Below the pieces are notes generated by a model. That model made no database searches and had not been told where the DNA came from. It was given only the letters and a program-made list of their open reading frames with translations. The position numbers and the translations under genes are program-made. Positions 37,860 to 51,754 of a stretch of 64,000 bases of DNA are shown here, piece by piece. Source of the stretch: Elysia crispata (taxonomy: Eukaryota; Mollusca; Gastropoda; Plakobranchidae); NCBI GenBank assembly GCA_033675545.1, contig JAWDGP010005843.1, positions 368,501 to 432,500 on the forward strand, given 5' to 3'. Positions within the stretch are counted from its first letter, which is position 1. The number at the start of each line of letters is the position of its first letter.

Positions 37860-38106
37860 CATGCACAGTGTCACGGAAATTTGTGGGGGCACCAAAAAAC
37901 AAAAAAGCATGTTTATACCGTATTTCAGCATTTTTTCTCGGAAATAACATTAATATACACATGCCCAGTGTCACGGAAACTCGTGGAGGAGCAACAAAAA
38001 ACAAAAAAGCATGTTTATACCGTATTTCAGCATTTTTTCTCGGAAATAACATTAATATACACATGCCCAGTGTCACGGAAACATATGGAGGGGCAACAAA
38101 AAATAC
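37860..38106. repeat. Tandem repeat, about 101-bp unit, about 2.4 copies
   Basis: CAGTGTCACGGAAA starts at 37866, 37966 and 38068. The unit includes AAAAAGCATGTTTATACCGT and TCGGAAATAACATTAATATA, and the copies are nearly identical. Confidence 0.95.
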
Positions 38107-38303
38107 CGTACTTTAGAATGTTTCTCAGTCTTGTACGGCCAAACAAAATTGTACTAAAAGGACATTTTTTAGTCTCTAATATGACACTATTTGACAGCAA
38201 TGGCGACAGAAACTTATGCCACATATTGGGTTCTTTTCAGTCTAATTTTTAAAATGTTACAAACTGGTATTTACTGTGTGTAAAAACTATACATATAAAT
38301 GAG

Positions 38304-38304
<1 letters not shown>
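38107..38304. other. Short unique spacer
   Basis: Single-copy AT-rich sequence; nothing recognised. Confidence 0.5.

Positions 38305-38362
<58 letters not shown>
38305..38362. repeat. (GT)n(AT)n compound microsatellite
   Basis: About 18 bp GT followed by about 36 bp AT and a short AC run. Confidence 0.97.
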
Positions 38363-38365
<3 letters not shown>

Positions 38366-38777
38366 TTCACCTTTTATGTACACGGGTAAAATCCGCCAAT
38401 ACTTCAATTTCCGATGTCTCCTATTATTATTCCCCAAAATGACATTTCACAGATTTATCTTTTAAAATAAATCTAGTAGCTCCCAGCTCCCAACAAAAAC
38501 AAGAATAATAAATAAATAAAATAAATAAAAATACCTAAACATATTTCACTCGTTTTCTAAGACTTTGTGTCAAAGGTGTTTTATTGCTTAACCCCATTCT
38601 GTCCGCAACGACAGAGTTTTGGGCGTGGGGAAAATCCGAGCCATTGGAAAGTTTTATTGCTACCGCTTGCTAGCTCGGTTGGTCTCGACACCGCTTTGTG
38701 TGACTACTGCTTCAACTAAGACACTTGATGATCAAGCGAGGTAGATGCAGTCAGGCCTCGCACAGAGTTTTGGTACT
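38363..38777. other. Unique stretch, no gene recognised
   Basis: Single-copy sequence. A TAGCTCGGTTGG motif near 38669 is A-box-like, but no B box follows. Confidence 0.4.
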
Positions 38778-38850
38778 GTTGAATACCGAAATGCACCGAA
38801 ATCTACCAACTGCTCAAAACTGAAATCTATCGAAAGCTACCGAAATCCAT
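38778..38850 (+). repeat. Left arm of an inverted repeat (ACCGAAA-rich)
   Basis: GTTGAATACCGAAATGCACC and AGCTACCGAAATCCATC match the reverse complement of 39858-39893 (CTGAATACCGAAATCCACCG, AGCTACCGAAA). The left arm carries an extra roughly 33-bp segment with further TACCGAAA-like motifs. The arms enclose about 1 kb. Confidence 0.65.
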
Positions 38851-39739
38851 CTTCCTGTACTTTTTCTTTTCAAAATCTCAGAAACCAATGATTTGATTGC
38901 TGTCAAATTGTGTGTGCATTGAGAGGGAAAAAAAAAGGATTTGGAATTTGTACTTTGCATGGAATAAATATAAAGAGGTATTTTATTATGCTCAGAAACT
39001 TTCACTTGTTGGACAAGTGTTATATCATAGGAATTTTCTTTTATTTTTTTTCAATAGCTGCTTAGTTTAAATTATTTAAAATCCCACTCTCTTCTCTCAT
39101 TACACTAGTATTGTTCTGCTATCCATTGTATGTGTTGGTTAAAAAAAAATCTTTCTTTTTTCAAAAAGGGACCATCGGCCAGGGATCATAAAATTCAAGC
39201 TCTAGATCAAATTACAAAATTCAAAAACACGCTGTGACCTAAATATGAAATAATAAACAACACCTAAATGATACATTTTAATATTTAATAGGCTAGCACA
39301 CAGAGAGTTAAACTGAATGTCTCAGTAGAGCTTTGTGAATAGTTGTGAAGCACTGTAAAAAAAAATATAGGTAGAGTGCAGCTCAAAAATGTACAACACA
39401 AAACAAATACGTGAGCTGTCGGCTTTACGCCTTCGTCAGACACAAAAAAAAAAACAAACCACAAACGGATATTCACATATATAAATTTGAAATACAAACT
39501 ATGGAAAAAAATAAACAAAAAAACAAATATAATTAATAAGTAATGTGGAAGTATACACAGGAAAAAATATAACAAGTACGCAAAGAAAAGATTTAAAGAA
39601 AAAAACAAAAACAATTTCCTCTATAGACGGTTTTGAAAAAAAATTTAAAATATGATATAAAAAAAATTGACTAAACAAGTTTTTATAAAATAATGAAGAA
39701 TAAAACAAATAAATAAAGACATAAATCTTGGAGACAAAG

Positions 39740-39742
<3 letters not shown>
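38851..39742. other. AT-rich interior between inverted-repeat arms
   Basis: Poly-A and poly-T runs are frequent. At 39416-39442 the minus strand reads GTCTGACGAAGGCGTAAAGC then CGACAGCTCACG, resembling a GACGAAGGC...GCCGA hairpin motif that I have seen in invertebrate retroelement tails (possibly Penelope-like). No coding domain is present. Confidence 0.35.
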
Positions 39743-39771
<29 letters not shown>

Positions 39772-39848
39772 AAGAAGAAGAAGAAGAAGAAGAAGAAGAA
39801 GAAGAAGAAGAAGAAGAAGAAGAAGAAGAAGAAGAAGAAGAAGAAGAT
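39743..39848. repeat. (GAA)n microsatellite
   Basis: About 105 bp of GAA triplets ending in GATGACGATGATGAT, adjoining the right inverted-repeat arm. Confidence 0.98.
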
Positions 39849-39852
39849 GACG

Positions 39853-39893
39853 ATGATGATTTTCGGTAGCTTTCGGTGGATTTCGGTATTCAG
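39853..39893 (-). repeat. Right arm of an inverted repeat
   Basis: Plus strand TTTTCGGTAGCTTTCGGTGG followed by ATTTCGGTATTCAGCAG is the inverted complement of the left arm at 38778-38850. Confidence 0.65.
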
Positions 39894-40317
39894 CAGTAGA
39901 GAGTTTCTTAAGATTCTCGAAGAGCATCTTTGAATTTCGAAAGTCTGAAGGTTGTAGACCTCTATGTTGTGAGGAGAAAAATTAAGGGTTTGCTTTTTAT
40001 TATTATTATTATTATATTTAAATAGATTTTCGTTTAAAGAAATTATTTTAAATAATGCTCTGATAAAAGTTTTTTTCGAAAAAGTTTCAGCTAGATCTAG
40101 ATGGTTCATAAATTATATTATCTGCATCACTGGTAATGTTGGAATTATCTTTTTTGAAAACATGTTTTTGACGTTGTTTCATACACATATTTCAAAGTTC
40201 TAGTACCATGAGAAGGCACGTGGATTTAGAATACACTACATACCTAGAGTTTCAGCCAATGTGGCAGGAGTATCAAGAACGAAATACGTGTAAAGCCATT
40301 TGTGAACACTGGTCCAT
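39894..40317. other. AT-rich unique stretch
   Basis: Single-copy sequence with a short ATT run near 40000. No supported exon. Confidence 0.5.
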
Positions 40318-40629
40318 TTGCCAGGGGCCTGGATGCACGAGCCGGGCCGGGGCGACAAGTTGCTGTCAACTGTAAGTGAAACAGACTACCTAGGAGTACC
40401 GAGCCCGCACCCTACAACAGTAGAACTAGAAGGACTACGGGTTGGTAGCTTGTTAACAACCCCCAGTCCTGAGGAATGCCTGGTGACTGTCGGTAACATT
40501 CAGACCGTGACAAGTCTTCGAGCTGCTAACAGTACGCACACAAAACTCAGGGATCGGGGAGCAAGAAAACAGGAAACAAATGGGCAAAACGGGACCACTG
40601 TCGTTAATAATAATAAGAAGTTCAAATGA
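40318..40629 (+). CDS. Hypothetical 103-codon ORF, GC-richer than its surroundings (weak)
   Basis: The frame starts MPGAWMHEPGRGDKLL and continues through VGSLLTTPSPEECLVTV and NIQTVTSLRAANSTHT to TGA, without low-complexity bias. A consensus donor (CAACT|GTAAGTGA) lies inside it near 40373, and GTCCATTTGCCAG just before it could be an acceptor. An alternative reading is therefore a roughly 50-nt exon (40325-40372) within an intron-containing gene. No domain recognised; I cannot choose between an ORF, an exon and chance. Confidence 0.22.
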   Translation: MPGAWMHEPGRGDKLLSTVSETDYLGVPSPHPTTVELEGLRVGSLLTTPSPEECLVTVGNIQTVTSLRAANSTHTKLRDRGARKQETNGQNGTTVVNNNKKFK

Positions 40630-41680
<1,051 letters not shown>

Positions 41681-41714
41681 ACACACACACACAAACATAT
41701 ATAAATATATATAA

Positions 41715-41755
<41 letters not shown>
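41681..41755. repeat. (CA)n...(AT)n microsatellites
   Basis: A short CA run followed by about 36 bp of AT. Confidence 0.97.
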
Positions 41756-41758
<3 letters not shown>

Positions 41759-41940
41759 CGTATGAGGGAGAGGTAGACTTGGGAATTTGTCTCTGTGCAG
41801 AGAGGACAAAAGAACGAGCCGAGCGAGAACATTCCAGGCCGGGATTCCGCGCTCCGTTCACAGAAGCAGCGATGTTGCTCGGGGCTTATGCAGTTTAAAA
41901 CCATCAAAATGTACAGTTAAGCTGCACTTTGTAGATGTTT

Positions 41941-41941
<1 letters not shown>

Positions 41942-42019
<78 letters not shown>
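41942..42019. repeat. (AAT)n microsatellite
   Basis: About 77 bp of AAT triplets. Confidence 0.98.
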
Positions 42020-42335
42020 TAGTATGCTCATTAATAATGCAAACTCAAAACAAGAACAAAAAAAAAAAAAGAAAAGAAAACTAAAAAAATAAATAAATAA
42101 ACAAAACAAGTGAAACTAACATCGTTATCTTTCCAGGCAGGTATCTTTTGATTTTTCCTCGAAACAAATGAGGAGCAATTAAACTGAATGGAGAGCAATT
42201 GCAATATTTAAACCTGTCAATTGAAAAAGAGAAATGGAGCAAAAGTTATGAGAAGGTGAATGTAAGCTGTATGCAGCTAAGCGAGGGGGAGGGGAGGGAG
42301 CGGTGCGAGCCTGGGGTTAGAAACAAAGACACCGA
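42020..42335. other. Unique stretch, no gene recognised
   Basis: A-rich, then single-copy sequence. Confidence 0.5.
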
Positions 42336-42590
42336 AAGTTAACATGTTGATATTGATACTGCCACTCTCTCAATAACAACATACTAGTGCGACAAACACA
42401 CACACAAACATGTTGACATTGATACTGTCACCCTGACAAGAACTAGATACTAGTGCGACACACAAACATGTTGACATTGATACTGTCCCCGTGACAACAA
42501 CTAGATATTAGTGCGAGACACACACAAACATGTTGACATTGATACTGCCACCCTGACAACAACTAGATACAAGTGCGATACAAACACAAG
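42336..42590. repeat. Tandem repeat, about 55-65 bp unit, about 4 copies
   Basis: ACATGTTGACATTGATACTG with CACCCTGACAACAACTAGAT and ACTAGTGCGACA recurs from 42340. Confidence 0.92.
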
Positions 42591-42762
42591 CCCAACACTT
42601 GAGGACAGCATCGAGGATGATAATAGGCAATTAATAGATATGAAGAATAAAAAAGAAGAAAGTGAGAAGAAGGAAGAAAGTAGGTGAAAAAAAAGGACAC
42701 ATAGACAGAGATTGAAAGCTAAGAGGAACAAAAGAGAATTAAGGAAGAATGTAAAGTAAACA

Positions 42763-42912
42763 ATGAGGAGAGAATGTAATAAAGAATGTGAGGACCTCAC
42801 TGAGGTAAACGAGGAGATAATGTAATAAAGAATGTGAGGACCTCACTAAGATAAAAGAGGAGAGAATGTAATAAAGAATGTGAGGACCTCACTGAGGTAA
42901 ACGAGGAGAGAC
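42763..42912. repeat. Tandem repeat, 46-bp unit, about 3.2 copies
   Basis: AGGACCTCACTGAGGTAAAC and GAGGAGAGAATGTAATAAAG recur at exactly 46-bp spacing (42791, 42837, 42883). Confidence 0.94.
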
Positions 42913-43850
42913 TATCAGCGGGAAACAGCTCCAGAGCGCGGCGTAGCCCGCTATAAACTACCATAAAGCCACCACGAGGTCCGAGACGACAATATCTCTA
43001 ACATTTTTAACACCCATCCAAACGAAAGACCCTCATAAAGTTTTATACATTTATGCCGAGAAATGGGTATGAAGAACTTGAAGCTGTGTTATGCTGGAAA
43101 AGGGAACAATAGAAAGGAAGGAGGGAATACAGCCAGCGAGATGCGATAGTAAAAGTCGTTAAATCGAGTAAAGGTAGGAAAGACACATTGGATACGAGGA
43201 GTGAATCTTAAAATATGTAGATTTTTTGTTTCGTTCCAATTTATTAATTTCCGGTTAATCTATTACCTATATTACTGTAAATATACACCCGTTGTCTGGG
43301 GCAGAAACCTACAACTGTGAGTAAAGACAGTTGCCAAAAAACAACAACAACGGGTAAGCAAATAAACTTTCCATCCTGGCATTGGTGTAAGGACAGCGTT
43401 AGACTAGCAGGAGGTAAAATAATCACAAGCAGAAAGGGCTTTCGAGGCGTCCATGGTGAAAAGCTTTCGCAACTTGTAACATAGGCCAGGACTGCGACTT
43501 CGCCCAGTCAGGATATCTGTCTAGATTTAAGCCTACAGGACTTTTTAGAAGCTCCTGCTACGTCACGCACGGTGGTCAGTGTGTTGTTACGCTTGACCGA
43601 CTTGCTGCAGAACAAATGAACATTAGGGTCATGGACTCTTTCACCATCAGAGAGAGATAATAGTTGAATCGATAGAGAGAGAGAGAATGAGATAGAGAGC
43701 GGTTCGGGAAAGAAGTTGATAATACTGTTTATCTCTCTCTCTCTCTCTGTATATATATATATATATATATATATAATGGAATCACACACACACACACATA
43801 TATATATCGTGAATGTTTAGCTAACACCTGCTGAACAACACCAAGTAACA
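42913..43850. other. Unique region with small GA/CT/AT runs
   Basis: Contains short GA (43673), CT (43733), AT (43751) and CA (43784) runs. No gene recognised. Confidence 0.5.
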
Positions 43851-43890
43851 GAAGCTGCCAGAATGGTTATGTATTATGTTCTTTCTTCAG

Positions 43891-44053
43891 CTTTCATGTC
43901 TTCTATTATAATATCATGCACATGTGTGTTGTTTGTCCAGCTCTCAAAGACCTTCATGATTTCGATGTCGCCCTGCCCTGGGTGGTTATAAACAACAAAA
44001 AAGGCCACAAACTAGTGCCTATGATAAGGCCACCAGGAAGGCGCTGAGGACGG
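43891..44053. other. Exon-like segment open on both strands
   Basis: Plus strand: acceptor-like GTGTTGTTTGTCCAG (AG at 43939-43940), then LKDLHDFDVALPWVVINNKK and GHKLVPMIRPPGRR to a TGA just before a GGACG|GTAAGTG donor. Minus strand: CAACCACCCAG acceptor-like sequence, then GDIEIMKVFESWTNNTHV and HDIIIEDMKAEERT to a stop. Both peptides look protein-like, but only one strand at most can be right. No family recognised. Confidence 0.25.
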
Positions 44054-44204
44054 TAAGTGTTAGTTTCTGCTACCTTATCTGATTGTAGGACACCATTGCG
44101 GAAATCTCAACATTCCACCCTATGTGTTGGACACAATCCGGGCCGCCGCCACAAGCTGCACTCGCTCTCTAGCTGCTAGCTAGACTTCTCACTCTCTAGT
44201 GGGG

Positions 44205-44620
44205 AGGTGTTGGCGTGAGCTTTGGCCAGCTCGTAAAGTGGACTTGCAGTTTCTTCAATCAAGGTCTGAGTTTGGGGGTTAGCATAAGCTTGTGGCCAGT
44301 TTGTAAAGTGGACTTGCAGTATCTTCAATCAAGGTCTGAGTTTGGGGTTAGCATAAGCTTCTGGCCAACTTGTAAAGTGGACTTGCAGTATCTTCAATCA
44401 AGGTCTGAGTTTGGGGTTAGCATAAGCTTCTGGCCAACTTGTATAGTGGACTTGCAGTATCTTCAATCAAGGTCTGAGTTTGGAGATTAGTGTTAGCTTG
44501 TGGCCAGCTGGTAAATTGGATTTGCAGTATTTTCAATCAAAAACTGAATTTGGCGGTTAGCGTTAGCTTGGGGCCAGCTCGTAACGTAGACTGCAGTATA
44601 TTCACTAAGAATTAGTGTAA
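44205..44620. repeat. Minisatellite, 69-70 bp unit, 6 copies
   Basis: Unit contains GTAAAGTGGACTTGCAGTAT, CTTCAATCAAGGTCTGAG and GTTAGCATAAGCTT. CTTGCAGT starts at 44243, 44313, 44382 and 44451. Confidence 0.95.

Positions 44621-46040
<1,420 letters not shown>

Positions 46041-46111
<71 letters not shown>
46041..46111. repeat. (GA)n microsatellite
   Basis: About 70 bp of pure GA. Confidence 0.98.
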
Positions 46112-46113
<2 letters not shown>

Positions 46114-48296
46114 GGGAGAGATGAAGCCCAGGGGTTAGAGTAAAAAAAAAGGTAGGGGTCGGTGAAGAGAGAGGAGATAACAGAGGATTTCACCTACCTG
46201 GAACAATATTTGGCTAGAACAAAAGCTCTCCTTTTTATTTTTAAACAATTCATTCATATTGATTACGTTGCGATGAGTCCAGTTTTTCTCTCAAAAAATC
46301 GAGATTTTTTAGCTGTTCTTTAGATTAATAAAAAAAAACCCAAAAAGCAAACCAAGCCACTTGTTTTGTGAAAGTGGGTGTAACCACGGCCTATTATTGT
46401 GTTGACATAAACTTCCAGACAATGGTATAGGCGCGGTAAGGAGAGCTGCAGTGACGCCATCAACACGTTACAAGCTTAGCTGATTCATACGCCGCGCCGC
46501 ACCGCACCGCCTCACGCACATTTTGTGTTTCATTTATCGCCACAGATCTATAGAACCTTCCCAGGTGAACTTATCGCTTACAGATAAAGCAAAAGGTGAA
46601 CAGATCTTAAGTTCATTGATTCTGTCAGCGTCAGATTCATCTATCAATCTTGTCACAATTTTTCAAAACTCGCGAGACACCGAGCAGGGCAGCGGTAGAC
46701 ACACTGTGTCACGACTCTAGAATCTATTACGATGATACAGCGCAGCTCGCCGTTTGTCCGCATTTACACTTTTGCATTTCTGTACAAACTGCTCTGATTG
46801 ACCCGCATCTGTTAAAACAAAACGAATTGATTGCCAAAGTCAGATTTAAGATCGATATCAAACAAAAGGCGACAAAGATGAAAATTTTTTTTCTGAACAA
46901 ACTTATACAATGAGACAGATTTGGAAGACAATATTATAATCCGTCTCTTCAGTTGTATACAACTCAACTCGTCTTGTCATTTATGAACTGTGACAACGCA
47001 GGAATATTTTTTGATTAATCTGTCAATCATTGAGGCAATAATATTCAAAAGACGGACATTTCCGAATTGCCGGCCATAGCTTGGGTGCCAGAAGGAAAAA
47101 GAAAATGTTGATTATATTCGAAAGAGCATCCGTGTGCAAATTCCAACAATTCGGTGACATAAAACTCTCCAATAAGATTGTGAATCCTAAGCCCACTATG
47201 ATCATAACAAAGAGGTGACATGCGTCCACCTTCATTTTACAAATTCCACAATTTTAAAGAACATAATTATTAAGCGTAGAAAAAACGTGCATTGTCTTAG
47301 TACAGAATCAGAGAATGTCATTACCCCGACATGACAGACAAAATTTGTGTGGCATGGTTTAAGCTTATAATGTCTTTTAGTTTTGAATAAGTCAAGTAAA
47401 GCCTCCTAAAAGAATAAAGAATTGAAACACCATTAAAAAACTACAAACATTTTAATTATATATATAAAAACGCAGTATATGGGTGGGGCTAGCTGCACCC
47501 ACAGAGGTGAAGTCTTGGGTAGGGACGCCTGTGGGGAGTGTGCATACATCAAGTTTTGGTTGCTGTCAATTTTTAACCAACGAATCAATGTCGATACAAA
47601 TTGTAGGTACTTAAGTTTGTGGTGACTGACTAAAAGAGTTAAAACTACTCTGAAATAACAACAATAAAAAAGGCTTATTTTTTAGGCTTTGTGAAAGCCT
47701 GGTGGGAACTACAGCAGACTTGAGTTTGATAAACCTTCACTTTGGATGTAAGTCATAGGCTACCTTTATAAGTGTCCCAACTTAACTTTTAAAGCTAATG
47801 AGTATATATATCATTGTAGCCTACAAATGTACTACCCAGTTACAATCTTTGAAAAAAAATAAACAACATCCTATTAACAAGCTGTACCAATTACGTATCT
47901 GTAACAATATGAGCTTAAAATCTAAACAGATGGAAATTACTTAGATATATTTTGTAAATTAATCTCTCTCTCTCTCTCTTAAATCAACAGCAACAAACAA
48001 GCACATAAAGCAAACAAAAAAAAATTGGTAAAAGAGAAAATCAAGATGAATCTTAAAATAACATTGAAAATTACAGAAAATAGATATGTTGAAAACAAGG
48101 AACAAGAGAACATTTTTTTCTAAGGTTGTATCAGTGGGATAGGCCTATTTTACTGTTTCAGATCTTTTTGGTAGTAATGCAGCGGAATTTTGAAACAAAG
48201 AGACTAGATCTAGATATTTAGGAGGCCGATCAAAGAACATAACAGATGGAATCAATTTGTACACTATAGAGCAGACTAGGTGTAGGTCTACAGAGT
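46112..48296. other. Unique AT-rich region, no gene assigned
   Basis: About 2.2 kb of single-copy sequence. Frames at 46523-46720 and 46650-46913 (+) and 47023-47235 (-) have no recognised domain. Confidence 0.5.
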
Positions 48297-48638
48297 ATGC
48301 CAGCAGTTGCACAGAGACAAGCAGGTAACGGAGAGAATTATTACACTAAAAATTATAGAATAAAAAAACAAATGCTAAACTCTTGGGCAAACTATATACA
48401 AGTCCAAGGATCCGTTATATACACGGGTGAAAGATGGAATAAAAGAACTGAAGGAGTAAACAATCACCCAACTTGGACATTGATTACATCTGAAGTAATT
48501 ATAATGCTTAGTAATACGAGCCTTAGCTGCAGAATTTTTTTTCCTGTGTTGACTGGCGAGGTATACAAGCAGGGACTTTGCATCATCTTGCATGTACTCT
48601 GCCAAATCTTCCCGCACCCCGTAGCATCAAATCTTTAG
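48297..48638 (+). CDS. Hypothetical 113-codon ORF (weak)
   Basis: The frame starts MPAVAQRQAGNGENYYTKNY and runs without low-complexity sequence to TAG. No domain or splice support. The opposite strand at about 48539-48617 encodes the equally protein-like VREDLAEYMQDDAKSLLVYL, so strand is undecided and chance is likely. Confidence 0.15.
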   Translation: MPAVAQRQAGNGENYYTKNYRIKKQMLNSWANYIQVQGSVIYTGERWNKRTEGVNNHPTWTLITSEVIIMLSNTSLSCRIFFPVLTGEVYKQGLCIILHVLCQIFPHPVASNL

Positions 48639-49640
48639 CCGGGTCCCACTGTAACCTTGCCCAGCCCTCATACAGACGACAATACACATCATGTCCCTAT
48701 GTAGGCCCAGTGCTAGGTGAGGACAAATGTTTCTATACAAGAACTGTGTTAGGTAGAAACAAACGTCCCTACCCACGCATTACCAAAAAAAAAAAAAATA
48801 GAACGGTGCCCTAGATCAGACAACTATCATGACACAGAATGGTCTACTACAACACAAATAGAACACATGGTGAAAATCACCAGGACGGGTCTGATATTAG
48901 TAAGTTTGATGCAAGGTATTTTAAGAGAATCAAAGAAGGAAAAAAAAACCAGGGATTTTACTGTTCGTTGAATGCAAGGTGTTCTTTGAATCCAAGTTCG
49001 TTGGATTCAAGGTGTACTGTATAAGCTTTGGACACTGCTTGCATAGCACTCATCCTTTTTTCTTATAGTTATATGAACTACCTCAATGCATGGCTTGGAA
49101 CTGTAAGCAAGGATGATTATAATATCCGTTTCCGTTGGTGATACTAACGGTCAAACCTGCCCACCCTCTACTCCTATAGAAAGCATGAGATGACTCTGAG
49201 ACTCAGAGTGGTGCAGCACAACGCCAGGATCTTTAACATTTCAAAGAACACAGAGAGTTCTTTTTAAGAAAAAATATCCAGAGTTTTAAAATAGCAAACA
49301 GCATGCAAGAGGCTTTGCTAATCAGGTCTGGGCTTATAAATTTCTCCTTGCTGCCTTAAATTATGTGCAGCTAACGTGCCCGCTACACTATGGGGCACAT
49401 TTAATTATGAAAGTCAACCCAACCTATAGAAACTGGATTTTCACATTCTTGGCTTTCAGTTTTGAGCATTTTTCAGTGTATTTGGAAGAAGAAGGCCTAG
49501 TCTTTTTCAGCATTTTTTTTTTCTTTTGCATATTTTACATCATTGCTGGCCTGTTGTTGTGAACAGCTGATCCTACTAAACATAGACTTCAGTGCCATGC
49601 AAGCTCTAATTTATAAAGCCAAAAAAATAATCAGTCATCG
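48639..49640. other. Unique region, no gene recognised
   Basis: A weak two-copy repeat (GTCCCTA...AGTGCTAGGTGAGGACAAA) lies at 48690-48775. No supported exon. Confidence 0.5.
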
Positions 49641-50215
49641 GATAGATAGTGATTCTAGATCTAGATCTAATTCTGAGATTGATAAAGACACCGATGATCA
49701 AGTGAAATTGATTACAAAAAATCTAGGCCTAGACCTGTACTTGCGAAAGCACAAGGATCCAGTGAAAATAACAGCATGATGATATTGATAGATAGTGTTA
49801 AGATAGTTCACAGTCTAGTTATAGATAAAGATCTAGAAATCTAGATCCAGTTATGATCAAGATGATTATCCATTAAGATTTAAATCTAGTGTGGATCTTG
49901 CCAATTCTTAATCTTATTGATCTTGATACTTTTAGATCTAGATCTAGATCTAATTTCTAGAAAAAAAATACATGATGTTCATCTAAATCTAGATCTAGAT
50001 CTAGATTTTTTAGATTTTATAATTTATATTTATTATAAATTAGACTCTTGAGTCGCTAGACTATCTACATCTAGGCTTAGGTAAGAAAACAGTTAACATC
50101 GATGGAGATGGAGTGGCAAACTATCATGATACGAATTTCTTTAGTTAGACTATATTACACCCTAAATCTAGACTAGATCTGCATCCATATTCAGATTAGA
50201 TCTACTTCCTAACTT
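49641..50215. repeat. TAGATC-rich field
   Basis: Clusters of TCTAGATCTAGATCTA-type hexamer repeats at about 49660, 49830, 49935 and 49990, with derivatives between them. The hexamer also appears singly across the window (for example 14250, 17025, 18770, 31085). It is partly palindromic (AGATCT, CTAG). Confidence 0.85.
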
Positions 50216-51204
50216 ACCAATCAAAGTAATGCGATTCTTTTTCGCAAAACCATAAACTCTGTAAGACACAGAGTGTGTCTCAACCATGAAAACTCAAGAC
50301 GTGCAGCAAGTAGAGCTATAGTAGTAGAAGTACAATGTAATCAGTGAGGTAGTACTAGGGACACACCTATTTCACTGCCGTTTTCGTGCTTACCTATACG
50401 GGTTGTTTTAGCCAGATTTTTCGCACAAAGAAACCTTAATAAAATGGCGAATGAATGGGTTAGATTCAAACGCTAAAAAAAAACAAAACAAAAACAAAAA
50501 CAAAAACAAAAAAAAAAAAAACAACGATGGCTATGTATTTTTAAAACCGTTTACCCTAATGCATTATATTGTGATAAAAAGTTAAAAATTAAGATCGATG
50601 GCACCCTTTGCGTTTGCAATCAGCATCTTAAACGCTCTACAGAATACACCTTTTTGTGATATTGGGTTTTTCTTTTTAAAATGGTTTGCTTTAGAAAGCA
50701 TGGACTTAAAAGAAAATTGATAGAAAAAAATATGATTCCCAATTAAACTATATCAATCAATTTTGTGATTCGATGGTATTGTTGTGATTGCACAAATCTG
50801 TATTCTACAACCGAACATCAAAGGAAACATTATTGCAAGCCTATAAGACCCAGCCATTCAGGCAAGAGCTGAGGGAGGCCGACCTTGCCTTTCTCATGAC
50901 CTAGACAAGCCCAGTTTAATGGCCTAGACCAAGTCATCCGTGCCCAACTGTTCATTCATGAGGCAAAGGGCGAGGTCTCTTTTGGTCTTTAGCTATTTAT
51001 AGGGAATTGGGCACTCTACAAATGCGCTTTTTCTGAATAGAACGGAATGTGAATCATAAAACGAGAAAAAGATAATTATGATCGCCATGAATAGTCATAG
51101 AAAGCCCAGCGTTACGATTTCCCAATAAGAAGTTTGTAAGGTCTTTTATTTTATTTTAGCTTATTTTTTGTTGTTTTTGTTCTTCAGGTTCTTTCGATAT
51201 GTAA
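50216..51204. other. Unique AT-rich region, no gene recognised
   Basis: A poly-A/AAAAC run lies at 50475-50522. Near 50820-51030 a GC-richer stretch ends GGGCACTCTACAAATGCGC, resembling ends of some invertebrate short interspersed elements, but no promoter boxes were found. Confidence 0.4.
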
Positions 51205-51564
51205 GTGTTCCTTCAATCACCCAAGAGTGTTTGTACCAGCTATTTATATTTATATACTGCACCTGATTGGATTTACAAACACTCCGTGCTCGCAATTGCC
51301 TATTCGTGGGTAAGAAGCGATAATGGAGACAAAGCAATTAGAGGTGGTGGGCGGCGTCTGTTGACTTTATGGCATGAGAGCCGTGTTGAGCTGTGTTCCT
51401 TAGCACCAGCCTTCACCATTGACTTGTTATGTGGCCGTGCTAAGAGATTTTCCTTTTATCTGCTTTATCCCAATAGCGACAAAACTATTGCAATAATTAT
51501 TATTTTGTTCAAATGCGAAACCAGCTTAAGAGAGGATAAGTCAGTAAATTATCCATCGTATTAA
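51205..51564 (+). CDS. Hypothetical 119-codon ORF (weak)
   Basis: One of the longest frames free of repeats outside the heat shock gene: MFLQSPKSVCTSYLYLY, then RSDNGDKAIRGGGRRLLTLW and CGRAKRFSFYLLYPNSDKT, to TAA. There is no recognised domain, transmembrane segment or clear start context. AT-rich codon choice near the end suggests chance. Confidence 0.2.
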   Translation: MFLQSPKSVCTSYLYLYTAPDWIYKHSVLAIAYSWVRSDNGDKAIRGGGRRLLTLWHESRVELCSLAPAFTIDLLCGRAKRFSFYLLYPNSDKTIAIIIILFKCETSLREDKSVNYPSY

Positions 51565-51754
51565 ATGTTTATGACTTATTCCTCTTTTGTCACTCGATCT
51601 TAAGCAAAGAAAAATCAATTGAAAGGAAAAAAAGGGGTATGCTTGATACTAAAATTATGTATTACGTTATTTCGTCATCCCTCCTCTATTTTTATTTATG
51701 AAGCTTCAGAGATGAGTTTTCTAGACAGAGGCAGGGTGAAGATTGTGCGAATCA

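Noticed and set aside
38660..38720. A-box-like TAGCTCGGTTGG as a SINE promoter
   Set aside because: No B box in the following 80 bp.
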